From HKST-UBA178 sp965223815 (lineage in GTDB: Bacteria > Pseudomonadota > Gammaproteobacteria > Chromatiales > Chromatiaceae): DNA of 64,000 bases. Both the position numbers and the translations under genes were made by a program. Shown here piece by piece: positions 33,086 through 41,079 of the stretch; within the stretch, counting starts at the first letter, position 1, and each line of letters begins with the position of its first letter. The stretch is taken from positions 2,790,001 to 2,854,000 of the forward strand of contig OZ245019.1 of NCBI GenBank assembly GCA_965223815.1, given 5' to 3'. The notes under the pieces are model-generated. The model had not been told where the DNA came from. It did not search any database and saw only the letters and a list, made by a program, of their open reading frames with translations.

Positions 33086-33837
33086 CTTGATATCTCCTCA
33101 ACGGATGAAGACGGATTTGTGCTTATAGGGACTCCCTTGACCCACAACCGAACTGCCTGCCAGTGGATTCGAAACAGCACACCGAGGGTGAGTAGCGGTT
33201 GCCGCAGCAATGCTGACATCAGGGAGTGACGAGTCATTAGCCGGGTGTTACCCCAAATTGCAGTGTTGAGTTGCAGACGGCCTTCGTCGTAATAGTCGAT
33301 ACGCACGCGGGGCGAATCGAGATCAGTGTTGAAGTAGAATTTATAGCTGCCACTGAGCGGGTAAAAGGGAGAAACATACAGCCGCTTATCCGCTGAAACC
33401 TGCTGAAAGTGGCCCTCTGCATCCGGCCGCAACAGGTACACATGACGCCCGCCAAAGGTGTTGTTCACCTCCGCCAGGATGGCGCCAACAGAACCGTCCG
33501 CGCGCTGGCAGTACCAAAAACTGACCGGGTTGAAAACGAGCCCGAAGACTCGGGGAAAGGTCTGCACCCAAATTGCGCCTTTGCAATCGGTAATTCCCGC
33601 AGCCTGTAGCTGTGCTCTTGCCCATTGGCGCGGATCCCCACCATCACCATGATCTGCAAAGTTGAAGGAGAGAGGACGGAAGCGGTTAACCCCGAACAGC
33701 CAATTGTTGAGAGAATCCAGCTCGTCTAGATTTAGCAGCAAGGCAAACACAGGGTAGACGAATCGATTCTCCACTGGGTGCTTGCGGCGATGCATCACCC
33801 GCCCTGTGAGAACGCGGCTCAAAGTACGGCCGGCCAT
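33082..33837 (-). CDS. DUF1365 protein
   Basis: A 251-residue DUF1365 protein of standard length. Family features are HRRKHPVENRFVYPVFALLLNLDEL at the N-terminus, FGLVFNPVSFWYC and the LYVSPFYPLSGSYKF segment. Its biochemical role is unknown, but it almost always accompanies the FAD oxidoreductase and Cfa-like methyltransferase seen on either side. Its start overlaps the end of the FAD gene by 19 bases. Confidence 0.9.
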   Translation of the reverse strand: MAGRTLSRVLTGRVMHRRKHPVENRFVYPVFALLLNLDELDSLNNWLFGVNRFRPLSFNFADHGDGGDPRQWARAQLQAAGITDCKGAIWVQTFPRVFGLVFNPVSFWYCQRADGSVGAILAEVNNTFGGRHVYLLRPDAEGHFQQVSADKRLYVSPFYPLSGSYKFYFNTDLDSPRVRIDYYDEGRLQLNTAIWGNTRLMTRHSLMSALLRQPLLTLGVLFRIHWQAVRLWVKGVPISTNPSSSVEEISR

Positions 33838-35075
33838 GGCGCCTCCACGTCGAAGTCAGCAACCACCCTTAGGGCAGACTTCAACCCATCCTCATGAAAT
33901 CCGTAGCCGCACCAAGCACCGCAGTACCAGCTGCGGTTACGGCCTTGTATCGGAGCCAGGCGCGACTGAGCATCGATCGCGGCTTGGTCGAAAATAGGGT
34001 GGTCGTAATCAAACTGTGCAATCACACCCTCCGGCTGCATCGCCTGCGGCGGGTTCAGTGTCACCATCAAGGGAGTGGTGAACGGGAGTACCTGCAGCCG
34101 GTTGAGCAAATAGCTGACACAGACGGACCGGCCTTGGTCCCCAAGCGAAAGATAGTTCCACGCAGACCAAAGGCCAGGCCGCTTAGGTAAAAATCTTTGG
34201 TCTGTATGCAAAATCGCCCTGTTGGGTTGGTATCTGACTGCAGCCAGCAGTTCCCGCTCCTTGTCGTCGAGATCGCTTAACATTTCCAGAGTCTGGGGTG
34301 CGTGGGTCGCGAATATCACGGCATCGTAGTCGTGGCACTCTCCGCGGCTATGTAATTTCACTCCGTCCGCCCGTCGACTAACCGCTTCTACTGGCTGGTT
34401 GAGTCGCACGTCCAGGGAGGCCGCCATCTTTTCAACATAGCGCCTTCCACCTCCAATAATGCTCCGCCACTGAGGCCTCCCTTCTACCTGCAACAGGCGG
34501 TGGTTGATACAGAATCGAAGGAAAGTGGAAGCCGGAAAACCCAAGATCTCCGCCGGAGAGGAGGACCAAATAGCGGCTGCCATCGGCAGTAAGTAGCCCT
34601 GGCGAAAGACCTGGGAATAGCCGTGCTCGTCGAGCAGGCCACCTAGGCTCACACGGCGCTGCTCCGACCATCGCAGCATTTGACCGGCTCGGCTGTTGAA
34701 AAGAAGTATCTCCCGCAGCATTTGCCAGAACTGCAGACGCAGTAGATTACGCCGTTGGGCGAAAACCGTTGACAGATTGGAACCCGCCCATTCGATATCT
34801 TGCTGCGGCTGATTGACACTGAAAGTCATCTCCGTTTCGTGGGTCTGGATCCCGAGATACTCGAACAGCTGTATTAAATTGGGATAAGTGAGATCGTTAT
34901 GCACTAAAAAACCGGTGTCTACAGGATAGGTTTCGCCATCCAGCGTCACATCGACCGTGTTAGTGTGACCACCAAGATAACCCGCTGCCTCGAAGAGGGT
35001 TACTTGATGACGGGAATTCAGCAGCCAGGCCGCTGACAATCCACTGATCCCACTCCCCACCACTGCTATTTTCAT
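33819..35075 (-). CDS. FAD-dependent amine-oxidase-like oxidoreductase
   Basis: A 418-residue flavoprotein and first gene of the operon. It starts with the dinucleotide-binding motif KIAVVGSGISGLSAAWLL, followed by LFEAAGYLGGHTNTVDV and DTGFLVHNDLTYPNLIQLF; the C-terminal FAD motif includes RSWYCGAWCGYGFHEDGLKSA. It belongs to the protoporphyrinogen/amine-oxidase-like group. Homologues next to Cfa-like and DUF1365 genes are candidates for desaturating a methylated acyl chain (as in furan fatty acid synthesis). The start is 18 bases downstream of the nearer 13-bp operator arm. Confidence 0.88.
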   Translation of the reverse strand: MKIAVVGSGISGLSAAWLLNSRHQVTLFEAAGYLGGHTNTVDVTLDGETYPVDTGFLVHNDLTYPNLIQLFEYLGIQTHETEMTFSVNQPQQDIEWAGSNLSTVFAQRRNLLRLQFWQMLREILLFNSRAGQMLRWSEQRRVSLGGLLDEHGYSQVFRQGYLLPMAAAIWSSSPAEILGFPASTFLRFCINHRLLQVEGRPQWRSIIGGGRRYVEKMAASLDVRLNQPVEAVSRRADGVKLHSRGECHDYDAVIFATHAPQTLEMLSDLDDKERELLAAVRYQPNRAILHTDQRFLPKRPGLWSAWNYLSLGDQGRSVCVSYLLNRLQVLPFTTPLMVTLNPPQAMQPEGVIAQFDYDHPIFDQAAIDAQSRLAPIQGRNRSWYCGAWCGYGFHEDGLKSALRVVADFDVEAPWPAVL

Positions 35076-35093
35076 TACTTTAGATCTCTATTT

Positions 35094-35156
35094 TGTACTA
35101 TACATAAATTGAAATATACAGCATTAATAGCAAAATGCAAGAATATGTATAGTACA
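35094..35156 (-). promoter_or_regulatory. Promoter of the LitR-like operon flanked by two inverted 13-bp operator arms
   Basis: TGTACTATACATA at 35094-35106 and its exact reverse complement TATGTATAGTACA at 35144-35156 flank a minus-strand promoter: -35 TTGCAT (35135-35140), 16-base spacer, -10 TATATT (35113-35118). Each arm contains TGTA-CTA-TACA, itself a dyad. One arm sits four bases upstream of -35 and the other around the expected start site, so a tetrameric repressor bound to both would occlude the promoter. Direct reading; binding by the encoded regulator is inference. Confidence 0.72.
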
Positions 35157-35231
35157 TTTTTTGTTGTATTTACTGATTCAATACTTAAACGGGATTCAGG
35201 GAGAAATTCCGTACTACACAGAGGCGGTATC

Positions 35232-35276
35232 AAAAAAGCAGTGCTGCCAGGGGGGAACAACCAAGCGGCAGCACTG
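35232..35276 (-). terminator. Rho-independent terminator (minus strand)
   Basis: CAGTGCTGCC at 35239-35248 pairs perfectly with GGCAGCACTG at 35267-35276 over an 18-base loop, followed on the minus strand by six T (35232-35237). It ends transcription from the 35605-36784 genes and shields the LitR-like operon from read-through. Confidence 0.8.
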
Positions 35277-35472
35277 AAGAAGGCTGTCCAGTATCAGATG
35301 CAGAGATCAGGCATCGGTTGAGGATTTCACCATTGCCATCCCTGGCCGTGCCGCCAAAAAAACGGGATTGAGGGTGATGGGCCCGCCGGGTCATTGCCCT
35401 GTTGAACAGAATCCCAAGGATTCTACCGCTTAATCCCGGGCAAAGCCGGAAAGGCGTGGGACAGCCCGCTAT

Positions 35473-35608
35473 CTAGGGCCTGTTAACACTAATGGAAACG
35501 GCGTCGTTGCTGCCCCAGAAAGGACCAATCAAGGCGCGAGGAGCGAGGTTTGGTGGTTCCAAATGAATGACGAGCAACGCCGTTTCAATTAGTGTTAACA
35601 GGCCCTAG
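35473..35608. repeat. MITE-like element with long terminal inverted repeats
   Basis: A 136-base element has near-perfect terminal inverted repeats: both ends begin CTAGGGCCTGTTAACACTAA and continue with one mismatch through GAAACGGCG for about 31 bases. There is no coding capacity. The outermost CTAG at each end is a possible target duplication. The right end supplies the TAG stop of the SnoaL-like gene. The family is not identified. Confidence 0.7.
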
Positions 35609-35988
35609 TACATGGGATTTCCGTTTTTCGATTCGGCAGGTATCTCCTGGATCGCGTCCCAATGCTCGACAATCTTGCCGTCGTCATCGAAACGGAAGAA
35701 ATCCATAGTGACGTAGTGCTCGTTCCCCGGCCAGGTTTGATGAGTGTGAAGTGCCACCAAATCGCCTTCTGCAACTGCCCGCACGAATTCAATGGATTTC
35801 CCGGGATAGTCCCTAGACATCTCTTCGAAGTATTCGATAAAGGCCTGTTTGCCATCGCCTACCAAGGGATTGTGTTGAATGTATTCAGCACCTACATACC
35901 TTTCAACGGCCTCTGACGGATTGCCGAGATAGGCCATTCGATAAAACGCAATGGCGTTTTGCTTGTTCGATTCCAGATCTTGTGCCAT
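35605..35988 (-). CDS. SnoaL-like (NTF2-fold) protein
   Basis: A 127-residue SnoaL/ester-cyclase-like protein (AIAFYRMAYLGNPSEAVERYVGAEYIQHNPLVGDGKQAFI, ending IVEHWDAIQEIPAESKNGNPMY). The C-terminus matches the usual end of this subfamily (commonly a short NN-T-M-F-like tail), so the protein is essentially complete although its stop codon lies inside the terminal repeat of the MITE-like element. Its substrate is unknown. It may be cotranscribed with nothing else; the next upstream gene is 299 bases away. Confidence 0.82.
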   Translation of the reverse strand: MAQDLESNKQNAIAFYRMAYLGNPSEAVERYVGAEYIQHNPLVGDGKQAFIEYFEEMSRDYPGKSIEFVRAVAEGDLVALHTHQTWPGNEHYVTMDFFRFDDDGKIVEHWDAIQEIPAESKNGNPMY

Positions 35989-36286
35989 CTCTAAGCCTCC
36001 ATACCACTAGTCGTTATTCGAACTTTGCTTCCATTGGCTACCAGTCCAGCGCCAAGCTCCATCTGGCCCTTTCGAGGCTAGGAAACATTTCACCGGCTTA
36101 TCAGAGCCACTACCATTTTTCAAAATCCCAGGATGGGCCAAAATGGGAATGCAGCAAACACTTCGATATACCGAGAACGTCACCCCGCCCTCCAAAGATC
36201 ATATTGGTTGCGCTGCTGAGGCCTGCGATGTGGCTAAAGTAGTGCTTGAAAGATTCAAGCGAGAACTACCATAGATTTTAAGCAGG

Positions 36287-36784
36287 TCAGATACTGGGCT
36301 TGGGTTTCGGCTCCCCATCAAAGTAAATCCGCCCAACCACTTTGACTATAACAATCTTGCCATTCTCCATAGCGAAATCTGTAATTTCCAAAGTTTTTGA
36401 ACTGATAGTTTGCCCTCCTGCTTCAAATTCCTCGCGAATAACGGAAACCACTTGAGAAAAACTACCGTCGCTTGCGATTTCCGTTGACTCGCGAAAAAAC
36501 CTATAACTGGAACCTACAGCGCTCCATGCCTGTGCCAAAGAAGCAAGATACTGCTCTTTGTTCAAAGCTACTTGCGTCAATCCTTCCGGTGTGGGCACAT
36601 CAACTTGGATTCGCGCTCGATCGCTTAGATAGCTGGCTATTGTGGAAAGATCACGATTCTCTGCGGCAGCATCGAGCTGACTTAAAACATCATGCAACTG
36701 CGAATCGCTGAGTGCGCTCAGGGTAGTTGCAAAAGACACCAGCATAAGTGTAGCGAATGAAAACAACTTCCTTTTGGTTAGCAT
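36287..36784 (-). CDS. Exported NTF2-like protein
   Basis: A 165-residue protein with a cleavable signal peptide (LFSFATLMLVSFATTLSALS). The mature part resembles an NTF2/SnoaL-like domain (QLDAAAENRDLSTIASYLSDRARIQVDV, YLASLAQAW, ENGKIVIVKVVGRIYFDGE). Similar secreted proteins are of unknown role. Its ATG is preceded by GGAGAAG. It is separate from the cytoplasmic SnoaL-like gene downstream. Confidence 0.65.
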   Translation of the reverse strand: MLTKRKLFSFATLMLVSFATTLSALSDSQLHDVLSQLDAAAENRDLSTIASYLSDRARIQVDVPTPEGLTQVALNKEQYLASLAQAWSAVGSSYRFFRESTEIASDGSFSQVVSVIREEFEAGGQTISSKTLEITDFAMENGKIVIVKVVGRIYFDGEPKPKPSI

Positions 36785-37082
36785 ATCTTCTCCTTGATTT
36801 CGCTTTTAAAGCCTGACTAATGCGTTTATTCGGACTACTGGATAAAACACTGCACCCGGGAACTGAGTAGATCCTTTTACAGTGTGTTATCAGCGGCATC
36901 GCCCAAACCATAATAGATACAAGTTTAATTTTCCAGGTTATTTCAAACTGTAATACAAGAACAATGATCGGCGCTCCGGACGGGTGGTGGGAGTTGCAGG
37001 GCATTGGGCCGGAGTAGAACGAGAGAGTTCGGATGCAAACCTTACTCCAGCAATTGGGATGCGATCCACTGTTTCCTAGACC

Positions 37083-37116
37083 CGGTCAGCCGGTGATTTC
37101 CTTGATAGGCTGACCG
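37083..37116. other. 9-bp perfect hairpin downstream of the PEP-CTERM gene
   Basis: CGGTCAGCC at 37083-37091 pairs with GGCTGACCG at 37108-37116. It lies 42 bases past the stop of the 37158-37865 gene but has no T-run, so it may be a transcript end structure or unrelated. The rest of 36785-37157 shows nothing else convincing. Confidence 0.4.
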
Positions 37117-37157
37117 AGTCTCGCGCGCAAACGAACTATCGGCTATAGTCCTTTTAC

Positions 37158-37865
37158 TCATACCGCTCGGCGTTGCTCAGATAACAACAACTCCCTCGAG
37201 GACCACCGTTTGCGACGCAACACTACTAACCCAACAACACCCAAAGCAACCAAGAGGGCAGTGCCCGGTTCAGGTACCGATGACGCGCTGGCTACTGCGG
37301 TCACGTTATCAATGAAAAAAGGACCCGCGTTGGCCTCCACTGGTGTACCCCGAGCACTGGGTCCTTCGGTATCGTGACGGAACATGATGCGATCCAGGTT
37401 AGCGAGGAGATCCGCATAGTCGTCGCCACCCGCCACTTGTGTCAGATCACTCTCCCGGATGCTGAATCTGTAGGTATCCCAGAGGCCATCCCCGAGCAGC
37501 ACCTGGGAGACAGTGGAGGTCCACCGGTTACCCGCGCCAGGCCCAAAGAGCACCAGGCGAATGTCCAGTGGGGCAGCCCCTACGCCTCGCATCATATCGA
37601 TCTCGATAGCCACTACTTCGGGATCGACGGCACCGGAGATATCAGCACCCGCATCGAAAGCAGCCAGTTTTCCACCTGGACGCACCTCGAGAGCCCGGCT
37701 AGAACCGGTTGGCCCTCCCGCTATATTGGAAGTATTGGCCCGGGGGGGTGCCCAGCCGCCCAAACCCCCGTCTTCGAAATCATCCAGCACCCCGGTAATG
37801 ATGCCGGCCCATGCCGGCTGAGAAATGAGCAGTGTGAGAATAAAGATTCCAGAGATTCTGTATAT
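37158..37865 (-). CDS. PEP-CTERM protein with an apparent ATA start
   Basis: An exosortase-substrate-type exported protein. The C-terminus is SSVPEPGTALLVALGVVGLVVLRRKRW: VPEP motif, hydrophobic helix, basic end. The annotated longest ORF starts at a GTG (37790) after the signal peptide, but the same frame reads upstream through YRISGIFILTLLISQPAWAG, an ideal signal peptide with AWA cleavage. No ATG, GTG or TTG begins it: after the in-frame TAG and a GGAGGAG ribosome site comes GTT then ATA (37863-37865), six bases from the ribosome site. I place the start at ATA (235 residues). The mature domain contains a carbohydrate-binding-like DDFEDGGLGGW start. It may be a rare non-canonical start or a gene silenced by ATG-to-ATA mutation. 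Confidence 0.72.
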   Translation of the reverse strand: MYRISGIFILTLLISQPAWAGIITGVLDDFEDGGLGGWAPPRANTSNIAGGPTGSSRALEVRPGGKLAAFDAGADISGAVDPEVVAIEIDMMRGVGAAPLDIRLVLFGPGAGNRWTSTVSQVLLGDGLWDTYRFSIRESDLTQVAGGDDYADLLANLDRIMFRHDTEGPSARGTPVEANAGPFFIDNVTAVASASSVPEPGTALLVALGVVGLVVLRRKRWSSRELLLSEQRRAV

Positions 37866-38148
37866 AACAGTCTCCTCCTATTTAGGTTGACCTGGCAGCA
37901 GGAAATGCTGCCGCGTTCTAAACCCGCATTCGATCAAACCAGCTTCGCGGTCCCGGATTTGATCCCTCCATAGACCTCACATCATTCAATTGACCTACGA
38001 AATTTCCATGTTATTTCAAAAACGCAAGTCTTATGCCAGCAAAGGCAACCGGTTGATTAACTACGCTTTAACGAATTAAAGGATTTTCAGCGCCCGGCCA
38101 AGTGTAAAATAACCAGACATAATTTCTTTAAAATCAGGAGGGTATTAG

Positions 38149-38220
38149 ATGCCCCATGGATTGAGCTCTAGCGTCGGCCTATTCGGGTTTATGCCGGCGA
38201 GGGTCTATCCGAGGCAGTGA
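38149..38220 (+). CDS. Possible 23-codon microORF
   Basis: ATG at 38149 is preceded by AGGAGGG seven bases upstream and opens MPHGLSSSVGLFGFMPARVYPRQ. The perfect ribosome site is its only support. It may be a leader peptide or chance; nothing follows it on the plus strand. Confidence 0.22.
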   Translation: MPHGLSSSVGLFGFMPARVYPRQ

Positions 38221-38298
38221 TCCGGAGAGAGGGAAACCTGCTATACAGGCAGAAGCTTTTGCCTAGGCGCCAAATTTAGCGTGGTCGGCGGGCGCAGC

Positions 38299-38388
38299 CT
38301 AACTAATCCAGAAACACCAAACGGTGGCAAGAGCGATCGCGCACAATGCCATGGCCCAGTTAATTGCGTTTGTTTTGGTCATATCCAT
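38299..38388 (-). CDS. Possible small hydrophobic protein (29 aa)
   Basis: ATG at 38388 (or 38382) with GTGGGA upstream opens a frame ending at 38299. The product is one hydrophobic helix (NAINWAMALCAIALATVWCFWIS). Small one-helix membrane proteins of this kind are common but often missed. No neighbour links it to a function. The surrounding 37866-38607 region holds nothing else recognised. Confidence 0.35.
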   Translation of the reverse strand: MDMTKTNAINWAMALCAIALATVWCFWIS

Positions 38389-38607
38389 TCCCACTTCATA
38401 ATATGCTTTATTTATTACTCGTCACGACGGGAATAACCTTGAGCTCTTTAATTTAATGACTTATCGCCAGCATCCGCAGCCTGTAAATGCAATTCTTTTA
38501 GGCTTTGACACAGAGGAATCAATGACACTAGCGGGACCAAGGACTCCGCGGAAAGTTTAATTAGAGAGGGATAAGAATTGGCTCTTCATTTCCCGGTTCG
38601 TGCCCCG

Positions 38608-39888
38608 TCATCCATAAAGAAACGCCACGGCGATCACAGCCGCGGCCACTCCCGCCAAGTCCGCGGTCAAACCTGCGGCAAGCGCATGGCGAATGCGTTT
38701 GACCTGTACCGCGCCAAAATAGACTGCCAAGACATAGAAAGTAGTCTCTGTGGAACCCTGAAGTGTGGAGACCAAATAGCCGGTATAACTGTCAGGACCT
38801 ACAGCCGGATCGTTGATAATGGATGCCATGACACCATAGGCACCTGAACCTGACAGTGGTCGGAGCAACGCCATCGGTAGCGCCTCGGCCGGAAGCCCCA
38901 AGAGGCCGGTAATCGAGCCGAGCCAAGTCACTACCCATTCCATCGCACCACTGGCGCGGAACATTCCCACCGCGACCAGAATCGCAACCAGGTAGGGGAT
39001 GATTTTAAGTGCAACCTCGAACCCCTCCTTGGCTCCTTCGATGAAGGATTCGTAAATCGAAACACCGCGTGATACGCCAAAAAGTAAGAAAGCGATCATG
39101 AGTCCGGGCAAAATCCAGGAGGAGATAACTTGGCCGTAGAGCACAGTTAGCGGGATCAACGCCAAAAAACCCAGCAGCACCGCCCAGGAGACCCAAGGAG
39201 CATATCCCTCTGCCTCGGAGACATCTTCGTCTGTTGGAGAGGAGATTGCCTCCTCCTTTACCGGCCCTGCAGGTTCGGTACCGGGCAACGGAAAAAACCG
39301 CCGATAGAACATTGCCGCCATGATAGCGATTATGGTGGAGCAGACCGTAGCGAACAGGGTGGTGGGCAGAATACCTGCGGGATTATCGGAACCGGCGGCA
39401 GCGCGCAAGGCGATGACCCCCGTCGGAAGTAGAGTAATACTGGAGGTGTTGATGGCCAGGAAAAGCACCATGGAATCCGTCGCCGTACCCTTGCAGGGAT
39501 TGAGCCGATCGAGTTCCTGCATCGCCTTTATACCGAAAGGGGTGGCAGCGTTGCCCAATCCCAACATGTTGGCGGACATGTTGAGAATCATCGCTCCCAT
39601 CGCAGGATGCTCCGCCGGTACATCCGGAAATAGGCGCACCATCAGCGGACGAATGAGACGCGCCAGAATAGTGAGCAGTCCGCCTTTTTCGGCGATCTTC
39701 ATCAAGCCCAGAAACAACGCCATCACGCCCACGAGTCCGAGGGCGAGTTCCACTGCCCCGCCGGCAGAATCGACCATCGCCTTCGAGAGCGCATCCATTG
39801 ACGAGAGATCGCCTTGGTCGCCTGTGATTTGTCGCCAAGCTGCAACGACAAACGCAACGGCAACGAGCAGGAAGAATACCGCATTCAT
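38608..39888 (-). CDS. SpmA/SpmB-like nucleoside-recognition (Gate) membrane protein
   Basis: A 426-residue polytopic protein joining two Gate domains, equivalent to spore maturation proteins SpmA and SpmB fused. The N-half has the segment ILNMSANMLGLGNAATPFGIKAMQEL; the C-half includes FEVALKIIPYLVAILVAVGMFRASGAMEWV and LRPLSGSGAYGVMASIINDP. The ATG at 39888 is used. Although named for sporulation, such fusions occur in non-spore-forming Proteobacteria and their substrate is unknown. It is divergent from the DUF389 gene. Confidence 0.87.
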   Translation of the reverse strand: MNAVFFLLVAVAFVVAAWRQITGDQGDLSSMDALSKAMVDSAGGAVELALGLVGVMALFLGLMKIAEKGGLLTILARLIRPLMVRLFPDVPAEHPAMGAMILNMSANMLGLGNAATPFGIKAMQELDRLNPCKGTATDSMVLFLAINTSSITLLPTGVIALRAAAGSDNPAGILPTTLFATVCSTIIAIMAAMFYRRFFPLPGTEPAGPVKEEAISSPTDEDVSEAEGYAPWVSWAVLLGFLALIPLTVLYGQVISSWILPGLMIAFLLFGVSRGVSIYESFIEGAKEGFEVALKIIPYLVAILVAVGMFRASGAMEWVVTWLGSITGLLGLPAEALPMALLRPLSGSGAYGVMASIINDPAVGPDSYTGYLVSTLQGSTETTFYVLAVYFGAVQVKRIRHALAAGLTADLAGVAAAVIAVAFLYG

Positions 39889-40045
39889 AGTCTCATCAAT
39901 CCGGAAGTCGTCAGACTGGGCCGCTATTCTAGTCAATTTTATTCGTCTTGTTTATCTTCCTTGAGCCGCTGGGTAAATATGTCGGCCGTCTCACTCCTCA
40001 GGATTACTTTTCAAAGCGCCGGGGAACCGTTATGTTTGTTACACC

Positions 40046-41041
40046 ATGCGTATCGTAGAGGTCATAACCGACTCCAAGCACTCGGAGGCCCTGTCTGGGA
40101 TCGCCGAACACTACGAAATTACAGATCTCTGGAAGGGTGCCAAGAACCGGGACGGCAGGCGCAGCTTTCGCATGCTGGTAGACGACGACAAACGCCAGTC
40201 TTTGATCGACGCGCTTCACGATCTATTGGAATCCGGTGAGAATTCCCGCATTATCATCCTGCCCATAGACACGGTTATCCGGCCGAGAAAGGAAGAACAG
40301 GAGGAGGAGGCCAAAAACCGTCGCAATGCGGTGGTGGCCACTAGGGAAGAGTTGTTCACTCAAATAGAAAAGGGAACCCGGCTCGACAACAACTTTCTGC
40401 TTTTGACCTTTCTCTCAACAATTGTCGCTTCCATCGGTCTAATCGAAAACAACATTGCCGCCATTATCGGCGCCATGGTAATCGCTCCTTTGCTGGGGCC
40501 GAACATCGCACTCGCCTTTGCCGCCTCGCTTGGGGACAGAAGTTTAATGTGGCAGGCGTTAAAGACCAATTTAACCGGTGTCTTCATCGCCTTTCTCATC
40601 ACCCTGCTGGCAGGGCTGGTTTGGCCTACTCCCCTAGGCAGCGATGAAATACTGTCCCGCACCACAGTGGATATCGGAGACGTAGCGCTGGCCCTAGCCT
40701 CGGGTGCAGCCGCTGTGCTCTCCCTTACCACCGGCATCTCTTCTACCCTGGTTGGCGTCATGGTTGCCGTGGCATTGCTGCCTCCAACCGCCACTGTTGG
40801 TCTGCTATTGGGCAGCGGCCAGCCCTCACTGGCGGGAGGAGCTGCACTGCTGTTGGCAGTCAATGTCATCTGCGTACTGCTCGCTGCCATGACAGTTTTC
40901 TTGATCCGGGGAATTAGGCCGCGCACCTGGTACGAGCGCACTCAAGCCCGGCAGTCGGTCACCTTTTATATATTTTTGTGGGTCGGCCTACTGCTGTTGT
41001 TGATCGCGATCATCTTCTGGCGTTCGTCGGCCATCCTTTGA
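40046..41041 (+). CDS. DUF389 / TIGR00341 membrane protein
   Basis: A 331-residue protein with a soluble N-terminal 90 residues (RIVEVITDSKHSEALSGIAEHYEITDLWKG) and a DUF389 membrane part with about six helices, including the conserved IGAMVIAPLLGPNIALAFAASLGD. The function of the family is unknown. Starts at ATG 40046, divergent from the SpmAB-like gene. Confidence 0.88.
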   Translation: MRIVEVITDSKHSEALSGIAEHYEITDLWKGAKNRDGRRSFRMLVDDDKRQSLIDALHDLLESGENSRIIILPIDTVIRPRKEEQEEEAKNRRNAVVATREELFTQIEKGTRLDNNFLLLTFLSTIVASIGLIENNIAAIIGAMVIAPLLGPNIALAFAASLGDRSLMWQALKTNLTGVFIAFLITLLAGLVWPTPLGSDEILSRTTVDIGDVALALASGAAAVLSLTTGISSTLVGVMVAVALLPPTATVGLLLGSGQPSLAGGAALLLAVNVICVLLAAMTVFLIRGIRPRTWYERTQARQSVTFYIFLWVGLLLLLIAIIFWRSSAIL

Positions 41042-41079
41042 ATCAAACAAACCGATTACCCAAGACTGAAAGACCCAAA

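Noticed and set aside
35100..35330. Plus-strand gene (70 codons) divergent from the photoreceptor operon
   Set aside because: It spans the operator and the terminator hairpin and lacks a ribosome site; these non-coding signals explain the sequence.
38000..38280. Riboswitch-like motifs (GCAAAGGCAACC, GGGAAACC) upstream of the small ORFs
   Set aside because: No complete conserved core or paired stems of a known class could be traced, and no suitable downstream gene follows on the same strand.
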